Below are positions 27,014 through 36,015 of a DNA stretch of 64,000 nt, piece by piece (position 1 is the first letter of the stretch; every line of letters begins with the position of its first letter). The notes beneath the pieces are model-generated. The model was not told the origin of the DNA, made no database searches, and saw nothing but the letters and a program-made list of their open reading frames with translations. This DNA comes from Fodinibius sp. Rm-B-1B1-1 (lineage in GTDB: Bacteria > Bacteroidota > Rhodothermia > Balneolales > Balneolaceae): NCBI RefSeq assembly GCF_038594945.1, contig NZ_JBCFYD010000001.1, forward strand, positions 1,364,001 to 1,428,000. The letters run 5' to 3'. The translations under genes and the position numbers were made by a program.

Positions 27014-27790
27014 ATGACGCTGTTATCATCCACGTATATACTGGGACTATTCCTTATATTCGTGCGGCTTAGCAGCCTGATTATGACGGCTCCTTATTTT
27101 AATTCGGCTGCCTTTCCACGAAGAGTTAAACTATTTTTAGCGCTTATTCTTTCCTTTATTTTATCTTTTGTCATTCCCGAGGAAAGTGTGATGGGTTCCC
27201 TGCAACCGACTCTTCCATTTGTGGCTTCAGCGATCGTTTTAGAGTTGCTTGTTGGTGTTGCATTGGGATTAGTAGGACAGCTTATTTTTGCAGGTATCGA
27301 AATGGCGGGACGGCTTATTAGTCTTAAAATTACGCTGAGTTTTGCCCAGATTGTGAATACGATGACCCAGCAGAAGACGGATGTGGTGGGGAACATTTTT
27401 AGCATGTTGGCTATTCTTATATTTCTGTCGATGGATGGGGATAAAATTTTTATTAATGGATTGGTGAAAAGCTTTGAGGTTATTCCCCTCAATCAGGCAG
27501 AGTTAAAGCAGGCCGGGCCCTTTATGCTTGAAGTGGCCAATTACCTGTTTGTGATCGCCGTACAGATTGCGGCCCCATTCTTAGTAGTGTTGTTTATTTT
27601 AGATCTCTCTCTGGCCATTTTTGCACGTATTATGCCCCAGGCAAATATTCTTTTTATTGCCATTCCTATTAAGTTGTTACTTGGATTTACGCTGCTTTCG
27701 TGGTTGCTTCCCTACATGCCCGATGCATTCGGCAAGATGTTTGACCGGCTGTTCCAGTATTTGGTCAATATGCTTGGCACCATGGCTTGA
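27014..27790 (+). CDS. fliR: Flagellar export gate protein FliR
   Basis: FliR completes the FliPQR gate. The 258-aa protein has about six membrane helices and conserved stretches RLSSLIMTAPYFNSAAFPRR near the N-terminus and FARIMPQANILFIAIPIKLL near the C-terminus. It is the last gene of the motA-fliR run; flhB, which often follows, is here in a separate convergent operon. Confidence 0.96.
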   Translation: MTLLSSTYILGLFLIFVRLSSLIMTAPYFNSAAFPRRVKLFLALILSFILSFVIPEESVMGSLQPTLPFVASAIVLELLVGVALGLVGQLIFAGIEMAGRLISLKITLSFAQIVNTMTQQKTDVVGNIFSMLAILIFLSMDGDKIFINGLVKSFEVIPLNQAELKQAGPFMLEVANYLFVIAVQIAAPFLVVLFILDLSLAIFARIMPQANILFIAIPIKLLLGFTLLSWLLPYMPDAFGKMFDRLFQYLVNMLGTMA

Positions 27791-28066
27791 TTGTTTACAA
27801 ATAGTATTTAAGAGGTCCTCCTTAGAAAAGGAGAACAGGAGGATTGAAGGTAATGACTTATCAATCTTCCACTACTACACTAAAGCTTCGTAGAGCAAGC
27901 TAAATTCCTCTTCTCCAAGAGGAACTTGGGGTTTCCCTAATTTAAATAACAAGGTTTGAAGTCGTTAAGCTTAGTCTCGGTGAGGCAGAGGGTCTGGATG
28001 ATCGAGGTTTGTCTTTGATCAAAAAGGATAATTCTGGCGCCGTAGCTCTGCAACGGAACAGGATAG

Positions 28067-28093
28067 TGTCATGCTGAACTTGTTTCAGCATCT
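28067..28093. repeat. Palindromic intergenic repeat, copy 1
   Basis: The core TGCTGAACTTGTTTCAGCA forms a near-perfect hairpin; the sequence is shared in large part with 43190-43217. This type of short dispersed element sits only between genes here. Confidence 0.6.
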
Positions 28094-28177
28094 GTAAGCA
28101 ATTTTAAATCTTACGTTTTGAGAGTGTTATATTCTCGAAATGTAATGGCCAAATAGGAGTGAAGTTGTACTGCATCA

Positions 28178-28294
28178 ATGGAGGAAGGGAAAAAGGTTTT
28201 TAAGCCGGGGGCGGTGTACTATGAGGAGGGCAGAAGGCGTATCTATCCCCAGAAAAATAAGGGGGAACTACACGGCGAAGATAATCTCTTGTAG
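28178..28294 (+). CDS. Possible small protein, 38 codons
   Basis: A short charged frame starting MEEGKKVFKPGAVYYEEG and ending in HGEDNLL, convergent with fliA. It has no obvious ribosome binding site and no recognised family. It may be a real small gene, a fragment or chance; composition is protein-like (Lys, Glu, Tyr, Gly) rather than random. Confidence 0.2.
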   Translation: MEEGKKVFKPGAVYYEEGRRRIYPQKNKGELHGEDNLL

Positions 28295-28302
28295 AAAAGA
28301 GA

Positions 28303-29070
28303 TTACCCTACCGTAACTTTTTCTTTTATTAAATCGCCTTTGAGTTGGACGAGGATTTGCCCGATAAGCTGCGAAATACGTGCTTCTGACAGTTCGAGCA
28401 GCATGGCGACTTCTTGCATAGTCATATCCTCGTAGTAGTAGAGGGTGAGGATGAGACGGTCGCGTTCTTCGAGTTCGCCTATTTTTTCTTTGAGGATCTG
28501 GGTTCGTTCTTTGTTGACAAGATCCTGATCGGGCATCTTGACATCGGGATTTTCGTGAACTTCATAAAAGGAATTTGAATCATCGTTATTAAAGCTGCTG
28601 TCGAGCGACAGGGCGTTGCGAGTTTGCACGTTGGAGAGCAGGCTCCGATAGTCTTCGAGATCCATGTCGAGTTCGCGCGCTACTTCTTCGTCGCTGGGTT
28701 TGCGGCCAAGCTGTTGCGATAGCTCTTTGATAGCATTTTTAACAGTGCCGTAGTCTTTTCGTTTCTGGCGCGGAAGCTGATCAATTTTGCGGAGGTAGTC
28801 AATAATGTTACCGCGGATTCGGTAGTAGACAAAGGTGTTAAACTTGATGTTTCGGCTACTGTCATACGAATCCATGGCCTGGATAAGTCCGCTGATGCCG
28901 GCACTTTCGATATCTTCTTGTTGCGTTAACGGTTGATCGGGTATGTTGATTTTGCCAATAATACTGCGGATAAGCGGCATGGATTTGCTGATAATTGCAT
29001 TGCGCAATCCATCCGATGGATTCTCACAGTATAGCTCGGCAAGCTCCTGTAGTGATTTGTTACTCATCAT
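28303..29070 (-). CDS. fliA: Flagellar sigma factor FliA (sigma-28)
   Basis: FliA directs RNA polymerase to late flagellar and chemotaxis promoters. The 255-aa protein shows region 2 (DIESAGISGLIQAMDSYDSS, FNTFVYYRIRGNIIDYLRK), region 3 (RKPSDEEVARELDMDLEDYR) and region 4 with the helix-turn-helix (MTMQEVAMLLELSEARISQL). Its start overlaps the stop of the upstream 77-aa gene. The promoters listed in this window with TTAA-N15-(A/G)NNGATAA are its likely targets. Confidence 0.96.
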   Translation of the reverse strand: MMSNKSLQELAELYCENPSDGLRNAIISKSMPLIRSIIGKINIPDQPLTQQEDIESAGISGLIQAMDSYDSSRNIKFNTFVYYRIRGNIIDYLRKIDQLPRQKRKDYGTVKNAIKELSQQLGRKPSDEEVARELDMDLEDYRSLLSNVQTRNALSLDSSFNNDDSNSFYEVHENPDVKMPDQDLVNKERTQILKEKIGELEERDRLILTLYYYEDMTMQEVAMLLELSEARISQLIGQILVQLKGDLIKEKVTVG

Positions 29071-29303
29071 TATTCTCCACTCTTGTTCTGTGATTTATTG
29101 CCTTCTGTGGCGGTTGATCCCTCGGTCATGGCTTTACCGTTTTCTTGCACGATATTCAGCAAGAACATCGAGATATATACCAGAGAGAATAGAATCAGGA
29201 ATACCAGTAAGCTACGGTACAAGGCAATGTTGATGCTTTCGCCTGATACCATGAGCAATAGAAACTGAATGAGAGATATAACCGCTATAATTCGTAGTAA
29301 CAT
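29070..29303 (-). CDS. Small two-helix membrane protein between flhF and fliA
   Basis: Not recognised. The 77-aa protein has two membrane helices (about residues 2-20 and 27-50) and a short polar tail rich in Ser, Gly, Lys and Asn. Its ATG/TGA overlap with fliA and its place after flhF make cotranslation with fliA likely. In many bacteria flhG occupies this place; this protein is not FlhG, which is a MinD-like ATPase. A role in flagellar placement or FliA control is guesswork. Confidence 0.7.
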   Translation of the reverse strand: MLLRIIAVISLIQFLLLMVSGESINIALYRSLLVFLILFSLVYISMFLLNIVQENGKAMTEGSTATEGNKSQNKSGE

Positions 29304-29397
29304 GGTTCTTGGATTTTGTTATTCCTTACAATTTTGTGTGTTGCACGACTTGTGCGAAGGCTTAAGTAGTGTTTTTAATATTCCTTATGTCATACTG

Positions 29398-30900
29398 TTA
29401 AGCTCGTAATAGTTTGCGCGCAAACTTTTCCGGATTAAACGGAAGCAGGCCACCCGTAATAGAGGGACCACTGCTGATGTACCGCAGCTTGTAATCGGTG
29501 TTTGCCAAAAGCTGCATGGTTTTACCCCATTTGAGTGATTGGTCGATGTGTGTCAGTGCAATGTGGTTGGCTTTAATATCTTTCGCCAATGGATCGTTAA
29601 ACGCCGTACCGTTGACGGCTGTATTGACCAAGTAATGGGTTTCCGTGTTGAACTCTTTCTGTAATTCCTTTTTCAATGTCGTAATACTTTCAATAAGGGA
29701 TTCTCCGTCCATTTCAAGAGAAGGGGTATCAATTAGCACATGGTCATAGTTTTTCCACTTTGGGATAAATGCTTTTGCCTGCCGAGTACTTTCTATGTGG
29801 TAAAAATCAATCCCCTGATCGTTGCAAAATGGTTTAAGAATGCTGTATCTGTTTTTGGCACTTCCATCGGTTGGGGCAAAGGATGCGATAGCTATTTCTT
29901 TACCCGCCCCAAAGTTTGGCGATGAAGCTAACTTCATTATTAAATGCGTTTTCCCTGAACCTGACCGCCCGGCAAATAGCAATCCTTTTTCGGGAATGTC
30001 TGCGTTAGATTGTTGCAGCAATTCATCAATACGCTGCAGTAATTTGGATTGAAAAAGCTTGGGTTGTTGGGCTGGTTGAATGCCTTGCTCAATAATTGCT
30101 TCGAACCATCCCCGAATTAGTTTTTGAGATACGCCTTTATGCAGCAGTTTATGGAAGAGCGGGTGCTCAGAATAGGCGGTGTCCGGCGTAGAAAGTGCCA
30201 AGTGCATCAGCGACTCCAGCCGATCTAATCGTTTATGAATATCATTGGAGTTATTGTTTTCTCCTGCTTGCTCTTCTTGAGTATCAATAATAGGAGAGAC
30301 GCCGTTAGGCAGTTCTTCTACAAACTTGTCATATAACGGTTCCTGTTCATTTTCTGATGGAGGTTCCATATTGTTTAAGGTTACCGTATCAAGTTCTTGT
30401 TTGGGCAGTTCCTTCTTGGAATCCTTTTTTTGGGCATCAGATGTTCGTTGTCGAATATCTTTTCGGCTGTAGACGTTATTCACCGGCTGCTGCTCTGATG
30501 TTGATTCCTTTTTGTTTTTTGTAACAGATGGTTCGGCATCAGCAGAAGCATCCGTTTTGTCAATAGATTTTTTAGTATCCTCGTTTGTTTGTTGCGCTGC
30601 ATACTTGCGAATAGATTCGAGCTTCTTATCCAGCTTTTTGTTCGTTGAATCTTGCTGGTCTGGCTTCGTCTGTGCAGATCGCTCAAACACTACGCCGCCC
30701 TTTGCTTTTTGTTTGGTCGTACGTTTTTGTTTTTGGGATTTAGGCCGTTTCCTTTTTCGTTTTTTGGAAGCATGATCTTCATCATTTTCCTCCTCTTCGG
30801 GCATCATATCCTTAATCTTCGAAAAGTCATCCCCGTAGATTTGCTGTGCACTTTGCTTGGCGGCTTTAAATGTTTTGTCTATAACTTTGTTAAGTATCAT
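29398..30900 (-). CDS. flhF: Flagellar biosynthesis GTPase FlhF
   Basis: FlhF is an SRP-type GTPase that positions polar flagella. The 500-aa protein has an N-terminal basic region (KKRKRKRPKSQKQKR, about residues 45-60), a long polar middle, and a C-terminal NG domain with P loop GLLFAGRSGSGKTHLIMKLA. The G3 region reads LIDTPSLEMDG, whereas SRP GTPases usually have DTAGR, a deviation near the catalytic site. It overlaps flhA by four bases. Polar placement is suggested by FlhF, although FlhG is not in the window. Confidence 0.88.
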   Translation of the reverse strand: MILNKVIDKTFKAAKQSAQQIYGDDFSKIKDMMPEEEENDEDHASKKRKRKRPKSQKQKRTTKQKAKGGVVFERSAQTKPDQQDSTNKKLDKKLESIRKYAAQQTNEDTKKSIDKTDASADAEPSVTKNKKESTSEQQPVNNVYSRKDIRQRTSDAQKKDSKKELPKQELDTVTLNNMEPPSENEQEPLYDKFVEELPNGVSPIIDTQEEQAGENNNSNDIHKRLDRLESLMHLALSTPDTAYSEHPLFHKLLHKGVSQKLIRGWFEAIIEQGIQPAQQPKLFQSKLLQRIDELLQQSNADIPEKGLLFAGRSGSGKTHLIMKLASSPNFGAGKEIAIASFAPTDGSAKNRYSILKPFCNDQGIDFYHIESTRQAKAFIPKWKNYDHVLIDTPSLEMDGESLIESITTLKKELQKEFNTETHYLVNTAVNGTAFNDPLAKDIKANHIALTHIDQSLKWGKTMQLLANTDYKLRYISSGPSITGGLLPFNPEKFARKLLRA

Positions 30901-32999
30901 ACTGTTGCAGCTTCATTTAATTCTGCTTGTTCAATGCGCAGTCGATCGAATGTCTGGAACTGCACATTTTGGCTGATGTCGTTATACGACAACACATTTA
31001 TTTCAGGCAAAATTGGTGCCAGAAACTCAAAGAGGGTGTGTCGCAGTACCGGAGACGTCAGTAAAATAGGGTCGTAGCCCTGGTGGATCATATTCTCAAA
31101 TGTGCTTGAAGCATTTTTATAAAGTTGCTCTACCAGGTTTGGATCAAGTCCAAGCGTGTTAGCATTAAGTCCACCTTGCTGCGCTTGTTTGATCAGTCGA
31201 GACTCCAGGTTGGAATCCATCATGACGACCACAATTTCATTATCATCTCCAACAAATCGCTCTGTAATAATTTCGGAAAGCGATGCCCGGCAATATTCCG
31301 TCAATACATCGGTGTTTTGGGTTTGTTGACAGTGATCTGCCAGTGTTTCTAAGATCGTAACTAAGTTATTGATGGGGATGCGTTCACGAAGTAATCGCTT
31401 GAGTACTTTTTGTATTTCGCCAATACGCATGCCTTCAGGAACGAGCTCTTCGACAAGGGCGGGAGACTGCTCCTCAATGTTATCAACAAGTCGCTTAACC
31501 ATTTGACGGTCGATAAGCTTGTGGGCATTTTTCTTGAGTACCTCCATCAAGTGGGTGGTAATTACGGCTCCGGCTTCGATCACTGAAAGACCAAATTTTT
31601 CCGCTTCCGACTTATTTTTTCCGCTTACCCAGATGGCATCCATCCCAAAAGTAGGATCTTTGGTTTCAATTCCTTGTATGTTGGCATCAAAATCAGAGGG
31701 CACAAGGGCCAGGTGGTAGTCGGGCAGTAGTTCACCATCACCTTGTTCAATACCCCGCATTTTAATGATATATCGGTTGGCATCGAGCTGTACGTTATCG
31801 CGGATACGAACCGATGGAATGATGATACCCAGCTCTGAAGCCAGCTGTTTTCGCAACGAAGTAATACGGTCAAGCAGGTCGCCGCCCTGTTGTTCTTCAA
31901 CCATCGAGATGAGACTATAGCCTATTTCGAGTTCAAGTGTATCCATCAAGAGGTAGTCTTCTACGCTATCAGTTTCACCTTCTGGTAATTCTTGTTGTTG
32001 CTGTGCCTCGGCTCGTTTTTTCTTTTCTTCGGTTTCATGGCGTTTATAAGCGAGGAGTATAAACAGGCCGCCCATCAGTCCAAATGGGACGAATGGCATG
32101 CCCGGCATAATGCCTAAGAAAAGTACGAAGCAGGCGCCCAGCATAAGGGTTTTGGGATCACCCAATAGCTGGCTTGTTAACTCTTTACTAAGGTTGCCTT
32201 TTGAGGCGGTGCGGGAAACAATAATTCCGGCAGCGGTAGAAATAAGCAGGGCGGGAATTTGTGAGACCAAACCATCGCCAATCGTTAATAGCGTATAAAG
32301 CTTTGCGGCTTCGGCCAGTTCCATGCCATTTTGCACCGTTCCAATTACTAACCCGCCAATAATATTGATACAAGTAATGAGTAGACCAGCAATAACATCC
32401 CCGCGGACAAACTTACTGGCACCATCCATAGCGCCATAGAAATCAGCTTCACGGGCAATTTCTTCGCGTCGCTTTTTAGCTTCTTGGTCGGTGATAAGTC
32501 CCGCACTTAAGTCGGCATCGATCGACATTTGTTTACCGGGCATGGCGTCCAGCGTAAATCGTGCGCCTACCTCGGCAATACGTGTTGCCCCTTTTGTAAT
32601 CACTACAAAGTTGATAATAATAAGGACGGCAAAAATGATGATTCCAATTACATAGTTGCCCTGTACAATAAATCCGCCAAACGATTCAATAACAGAACCG
32701 GCGTAGCCTTCACTAAGAATGAGTCGCGTTGAGGCAATGTTCAGCGAGAGTCGGAATAGGGTTAAAATGAGCAGCATGCCCGGGAAGACGGCAAACTCAA
32801 GCGGTTTGAGCGTATAAAAAGCCACCAGCATTACAATAATGGACAGCGACACGTTAAGTGCCAGGAAGAAATCCATCAGCATCGGTGGAAATGGAATAAT
32901 CATTATCAGCAAAATGACAATGATACTCGACGAGATCAGAACATCAGTTTGCAAAAACCGGTTCTTGAGTTTGCTTGTTGAAATTTTTGTAAAAGACAT
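30897..32999 (-). CDS. flhA: Flagellar export gate protein FlhA
   Basis: FlhA forms the large cytoplasmic ring of the export gate. The 700-aa protein has about eight membrane helices in residues 20-330, with the FHIPEP-type signature region GARFTLDAMPGKQMSIDADL and a large cytoplasmic domain (about 345-690) that docks substrates and chaperones. Length and motifs are standard. It lies 8 bases downstream of flhB and overlaps flhF by four bases. Confidence 0.97.
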   Translation of the reverse strand: MSFTKISTSKLKNRFLQTDVLISSSIIVILLIMIIPFPPMLMDFFLALNVSLSIIVMLVAFYTLKPLEFAVFPGMLLILTLFRLSLNIASTRLILSEGYAGSVIESFGGFIVQGNYVIGIIIFAVLIIINFVVITKGATRIAEVGARFTLDAMPGKQMSIDADLSAGLITDQEAKKRREEIAREADFYGAMDGASKFVRGDVIAGLLITCINIIGGLVIGTVQNGMELAEAAKLYTLLTIGDGLVSQIPALLISTAAGIIVSRTASKGNLSKELTSQLLGDPKTLMLGACFVLFLGIMPGMPFVPFGLMGGLFILLAYKRHETEEKKKRAEAQQQQELPEGETDSVEDYLLMDTLELEIGYSLISMVEEQQGGDLLDRITSLRKQLASELGIIIPSVRIRDNVQLDANRYIIKMRGIEQGDGELLPDYHLALVPSDFDANIQGIETKDPTFGMDAIWVSGKNKSEAEKFGLSVIEAGAVITTHLMEVLKKNAHKLIDRQMVKRLVDNIEEQSPALVEELVPEGMRIGEIQKVLKRLLRERIPINNLVTILETLADHCQQTQNTDVLTEYCRASLSEIITERFVGDDNEIVVVMMDSNLESRLIKQAQQGGLNANTLGLDPNLVEQLYKNASSTFENMIHQGYDPILLTSPVLRHTLFEFLAPILPEINVLSYNDISQNVQFQTFDRLRIEQAELNEAATV

Positions 33000-33007
33000 T
33001 CGTACAG

Positions 33008-34081
33008 TTAAATGTTGTGTTTGTTTTTAAGCTTGTAAACGTAGGCCAGAATTTCGGCTACAGCCCGATAGAGATCTTCGGGGATGTGTTCATCAACCTC
33101 AGCCGAGGCAAATAGGGCCTGGGCAACAGGTTTGTTTTCTACAATAGGGATATCAAATTCTTTGGCATATTCTTTAATCTTTTTAGCCCGCAGCCGTTGT
33201 CCCTTGGCCATTACCAGTGGTGCGCTGTTTTCTTCGGGATCGTATTGCAGAGCAATAGCATAGTGTGTTGGGTTAGTGACGACCACATCCGAATCCATCA
33301 CCGCATGGTCCAGGCGTTTTTGCACAAGTGAACGCCCCATTTCCTTCCGCTTATTTTTCATTTGGGGATCGCCCTCCGATTCCTTCCGCTCATCTTTAAC
33401 CTCTTTCTTACTCATCTTAAGGTCTTCTTTGTGTTGATACTGCTGGTAAATAGCATCAGCAACAGCAAGGATCGTCAGCGCTGCAAATGTTCGGCCTAAA
33501 AACAGGAGTACATAGCTTCCGGCCTCGCTTATATTGTACTTTAATGGCATCACGGAAAAGGAGACAAAGTGCTCCATATTGGGAAAGACCGTGAAATAGA
33601 CGATGCCCCCTATGATTAACAGTTTAAATAATCCTTTGGCCAGTTCGACGAGACCTTTCATCGAAAAAATATTTTGGATCCCGGTAATGGGATTTAGTTT
33701 TTCAGGTTTGGGCTCTATCGCTTTAAGTGAAAAAGCGGCTTTTGTTTGTATCAGGTTTACGACTAAGCCTGTGGCAACAAGCACGATTAGGATAGGCGTC
33801 ATCGCTTCAATGCCGTATCGAAAAGCAAGCCCAACATAAGCCGCCGCGTGATTTTGATTCTCAATAGCCATTTGGGCATTCAGGAAGAATGTTTCGAAGA
33901 GCATTTCTATGCGGCCATAAATAAATTCGCCCATCCCCATAACCGTCAATACCGAAACCACCATAATCATCACCGATGATATCTCGGTGCTGATTGCAAC
34001 CTGCCCCTCCTCGCGTGCTTTCTCAAGCTTCCTCTGCGTGGGGTCTTCTGTTTTTTCTTGGTCTGATTGTTTATCGGCCAT
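33008..34081 (-). CDS. flhB: Flagellar export switch protein FlhB
   Basis: FlhB switches export from hook to filament substrates. Starting at ATG 34081 the protein has 357 aa, the normal length, and begins MADKQSDQEKTEDPTQRKLE, the usual FlhB N-terminus. The open frame extends 54 codons further upstream, but that part does not resemble FlhB. Four membrane helices (about residues 30-215) precede the cytoplasmic domain with the self-cleavage motif NPTH in VVVTNPTHYAIAL. First gene of the flhB-flhA-flhF-fliA operon; no clear promoter was recognised. Confidence 0.95.
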   Translation of the reverse strand: MADKQSDQEKTEDPTQRKLEKAREEGQVAISTEISSVMIMVVSVLTVMGMGEFIYGRIEMLFETFFLNAQMAIENQNHAAAYVGLAFRYGIEAMTPILIVLVATGLVVNLIQTKAAFSLKAIEPKPEKLNPITGIQNIFSMKGLVELAKGLFKLLIIGGIVYFTVFPNMEHFVSFSVMPLKYNISEAGSYVLLFLGRTFAALTILAVADAIYQQYQHKEDLKMSKKEVKDERKESEGDPQMKNKRKEMGRSLVQKRLDHAVMDSDVVVTNPTHYAIALQYDPEENSAPLVMAKGQRLRAKKIKEYAKEFDIPIVENKPVAQALFASAEVDEHIPEDLYRAVAEILAYVYKLKNKHNI

Positions 34082-34367
34082 AACGTATTGTTTATTCAAA
34101 TACGGTACCATCTCCGTAATAATCGATTTAAGTGTTTTGGGCGTAGGATTCGGCGGGATGAGGGAGAAATAATCCACTCTGACGGAAAACATTTCCATTC
34201 CAGCGGTGTTTTTGACCGTTGCGATGATATCGTCACAAATCATTCTTGGGTAAGCCGCTCAGCTCAAATAAAAGAGAGGCTTAACCACCCTTATATATAA
34301 AGAGGGAGCATTTCACATGGTGATTATTTGGTTAGAAAGCAGCGGTATCAGTCATGCAAAAATATTG

Positions 34368-34382
34368 GTGGCATAGAATTTG
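34368..34382 (+). promoter_or_regulatory. Weak sigma-54 type element upstream of flgF
   Basis: TGGCATAGAATTTGA resembles the flgB promoter (TGGCATAGCTATTGC) over the -24 box and spacing, but the last base of the -12 box is A instead of C. It lies 72 bases before the chosen flgF start. Confidence 0.45.
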
Positions 34383-34453
34383 AAAGTCTTACACCTCAGC
34401 CGGTACGACCGGACTTTTTAAACCAACGCAATAACGAAGCATTCGAGGACATC

Positions 34454-35191
34454 ATGATTGATAGACTTCAGGCCCAGATGCAGGCCATGCAGATGCTGAC
34501 CAAAATGCAAGATGTTACGGCCAACAACCTCGCGAATATTAATACGCCGGGTTTTAAAGGCAGTAACGTTTTTCAGAAAATGGTTCAGCAACGTATTGAC
34601 GGCCAAATGGTGACAAAAGCCGTTCCCCAACAACAAGTTGATATGCAGCAGGGGGTACTTGAGCCAACAGGTAATCCGCTTGATTTTGGGATTAAAGGAA
34701 AAGGCTTTTTTGTGGTAGAAAATCAGGAAGGAGCCCAACTGTCGCGTGACGGTCGCATGCATTTTAACAGTAATGGTTTTTTAGTGGATGAAAATGGCTC
34801 GCGCGTGATGGGGGATGCCGGACCTATTCACATGCCGGAGTATCTGAAGGCAACAGGTCGAGGAGGTAATGAGGCAAGCCTGGAAGTTGCTGACGACGGA
34901 ACGATCCGACTTGACGGAGAGGTGTTTGACCAGCTTCGTATTGTGAAGGTTGAGGATACTTCTCAGTTGGAACGTAAAGGAAGTAATTATTTAAGTGCGC
35001 CCGAAGAAGTTATGGTTGATGATCCTTCGAGCAAGATCATGCAGGGTTACTATGAGTCATCAAATGTTGATCCGCTGAACGAAATGGTGGATATGATGAA
35101 AACTACAAAAATGTTTGAATCGCAACAGCGAGCGATGACGAGCACAGACCAAATGATGGGTCGAGCTACACAGGAATTAGGGAAATTTTAA
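34454..35191 (+). CDS. flgF: Flagellar distal rod protein FlgF
   Basis: FlgF is a rod protein of the FlgE/F/G family. I chose ATG 34454 (245 aa) because it is preceded by gagga and begins MIDRLQAQMQAMQMLTKMQD, the usual type of N-terminus; the longer frame from TTG 34328 would cover the putative promoter. Motifs are NNLANINTPGFKGSNVF near residue 25, a central beta domain with GKGFFVVENQEGAQLSRDG, and the C-terminal SSNVDPLNEMVDMMKTTKMFE. It is first in the flgF-flgL operon, 20 bases before flgG. Confidence 0.9.
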   Translation: MIDRLQAQMQAMQMLTKMQDVTANNLANINTPGFKGSNVFQKMVQQRIDGQMVTKAVPQQQVDMQQGVLEPTGNPLDFGIKGKGFFVVENQEGAQLSRDGRMHFNSNGFLVDENGSRVMGDAGPIHMPEYLKATGRGGNEASLEVADDGTIRLDGEVFDQLRIVKVEDTSQLERKGSNYLSAPEEVMVDDPSSKIMQGYYESSNVDPLNEMVDMMKTTKMFESQQRAMTSTDQMMGRATQELGKF

Positions 35192-35211
35192 ATCAATAAA
35201 CGAATAACACT

Positions 35212-36009
35212 ATGCCTTTTAGAGCTTTAACAACTGCTTCGCTCGGGATGAGCGCTCAGCAAAAATCGGTAGATAATATTGCTAATAACCTGTCGAACGT
35301 AAGTACAACAGGATTTAAGAAGAGTAACATCGCTTTTCAGGATCTATTTTATGAGGATATTGCTGTTTCGAAATCAGGAGGTTCGGCGAACCGAATGTCA
35401 AATGACAGTCCTCGGCTTCAGCTTGGCCACGGTTCGCAAGCAGTATCAACGATCAGGAATTTTACGCAGGGATCGATTTCTGAAACTGGCAATCCGTTGG
35501 ATATGGCAATTAGTGGAGATGGTTTTTTCCGAGTTGAGAAGCCGGATGGCTCTATTGGCTATACGCGTGACGGGAATTTTACCCGCGACTCTTCGGGTAT
35601 GTTGGTGAACAGTTCCGGTTTGCCGCTGGCAGAACAGATTGAAGTGCCTATGGAGGCAAAGGCAGTGGAAGTTTCACAAGATGGTACGGTTACGGCCTTG
35701 ATGGGCGGTGATAACCGGGAAATTGAGTTGGGACAAATTGAGCTGGCTCGATTTTCAAACCCAGCGGGACTTAAAGCTGAGGGCGGTAATCTCTTTAGCG
35801 AAACACAGGCTTCGGGAATGCCTTTTGTTGATCATCCCGGTGCTGAAGGATTTGGTAATGTTCGACAAGGCTATCTGGAGGGATCGAATGTAGATGTTGT
35901 GACCGAGATGGTTCAGCTTATCGAAGCACAGCGTGCTTATGAAACCAATTCCAAGATGGTACAGTCGGCTGAAGATATGATGTCGGTAACTAATTCTATT
36001 AAGCGATAA
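35212..36009 (+). CDS. flgG: Flagellar distal rod protein FlgG
   Basis: FlgG forms the distal rod. The 265-aa length is standard. It begins MPFRALTTASLGMSAQQKSV with NNLSNVSTTGFKKSNIAFQD, has the central DGFFRVEKPDGSIGYTRDG stretch, and ends with EGSNVDVVTEMVQLIEAQRA and VQSAEDMMSVTNSIKR. It is followed after six bases by flgA. Confidence 0.96.
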   Translation: MPFRALTTASLGMSAQQKSVDNIANNLSNVSTTGFKKSNIAFQDLFYEDIAVSKSGGSANRMSNDSPRLQLGHGSQAVSTIRNFTQGSISETGNPLDMAISGDGFFRVEKPDGSIGYTRDGNFTRDSSGMLVNSSGLPLAEQIEVPMEAKAVEVSQDGTVTALMGGDNREIELGQIELARFSNPAGLKAEGGNLFSETQASGMPFVDHPGAEGFGNVRQGYLEGSNVDVVTEMVQLIEAQRAYETNSKMVQSAEDMMSVTNSIKR

Positions 36010-36015
36010 CCTCCA

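Larger units (their letters stand above)
27791..28302. other. Intergenic region with repeat-like sequences
   Basis: A 512-base gap between convergent fliR and fliA. It contains short imperfect inverted repeats of CTCCTT-type, one copy of a TGAACTTGTTTCAG palindromic repeat (28067-28093) and a 38-codon frame (28178-28294). No RNA gene was recognised. A weak hairpin (TAATCTCTT with AAGAGATTA, about 28281-28307) near the fliA end may act in termination. Confidence 0.6.

Noticed and set aside
27791-28302. CRISPR or RNA gene in the fliR-fliA gap
   Set aside because: No regularly spaced repeats and no tRNA-like or other recognisable RNA fold; only short inverted repeats.
29342-29357. Sigma-54-like sequence upstream of the 77-aa gene and fliA (minus strand, TCGCACAAGTCGTGC)
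   Set aside because: The essential GG of the -24 box is CG; the match may just reflect an inverted repeat.
34053-34081. TTATCGGC near the flhB start as a sigma-28 -10 box
   Set aside because: No matching -35 box at the right spacing, and it overlaps the start of the gene.
34082-34243. 54-codon upstream extension of flhB
   Set aside because: FlhB proteins start with a Glu/Lys-rich segment right before EDPTQRKLEKA; the extension has no resemblance, and ATG 34081 gives the normal length.
34328-34453. TTG start giving a longer FlgF
   Set aside because: The extension does not look like a rod protein N-terminus; ATG 34454 has a ribosome binding site, and the putative sigma-54 element lies in between.
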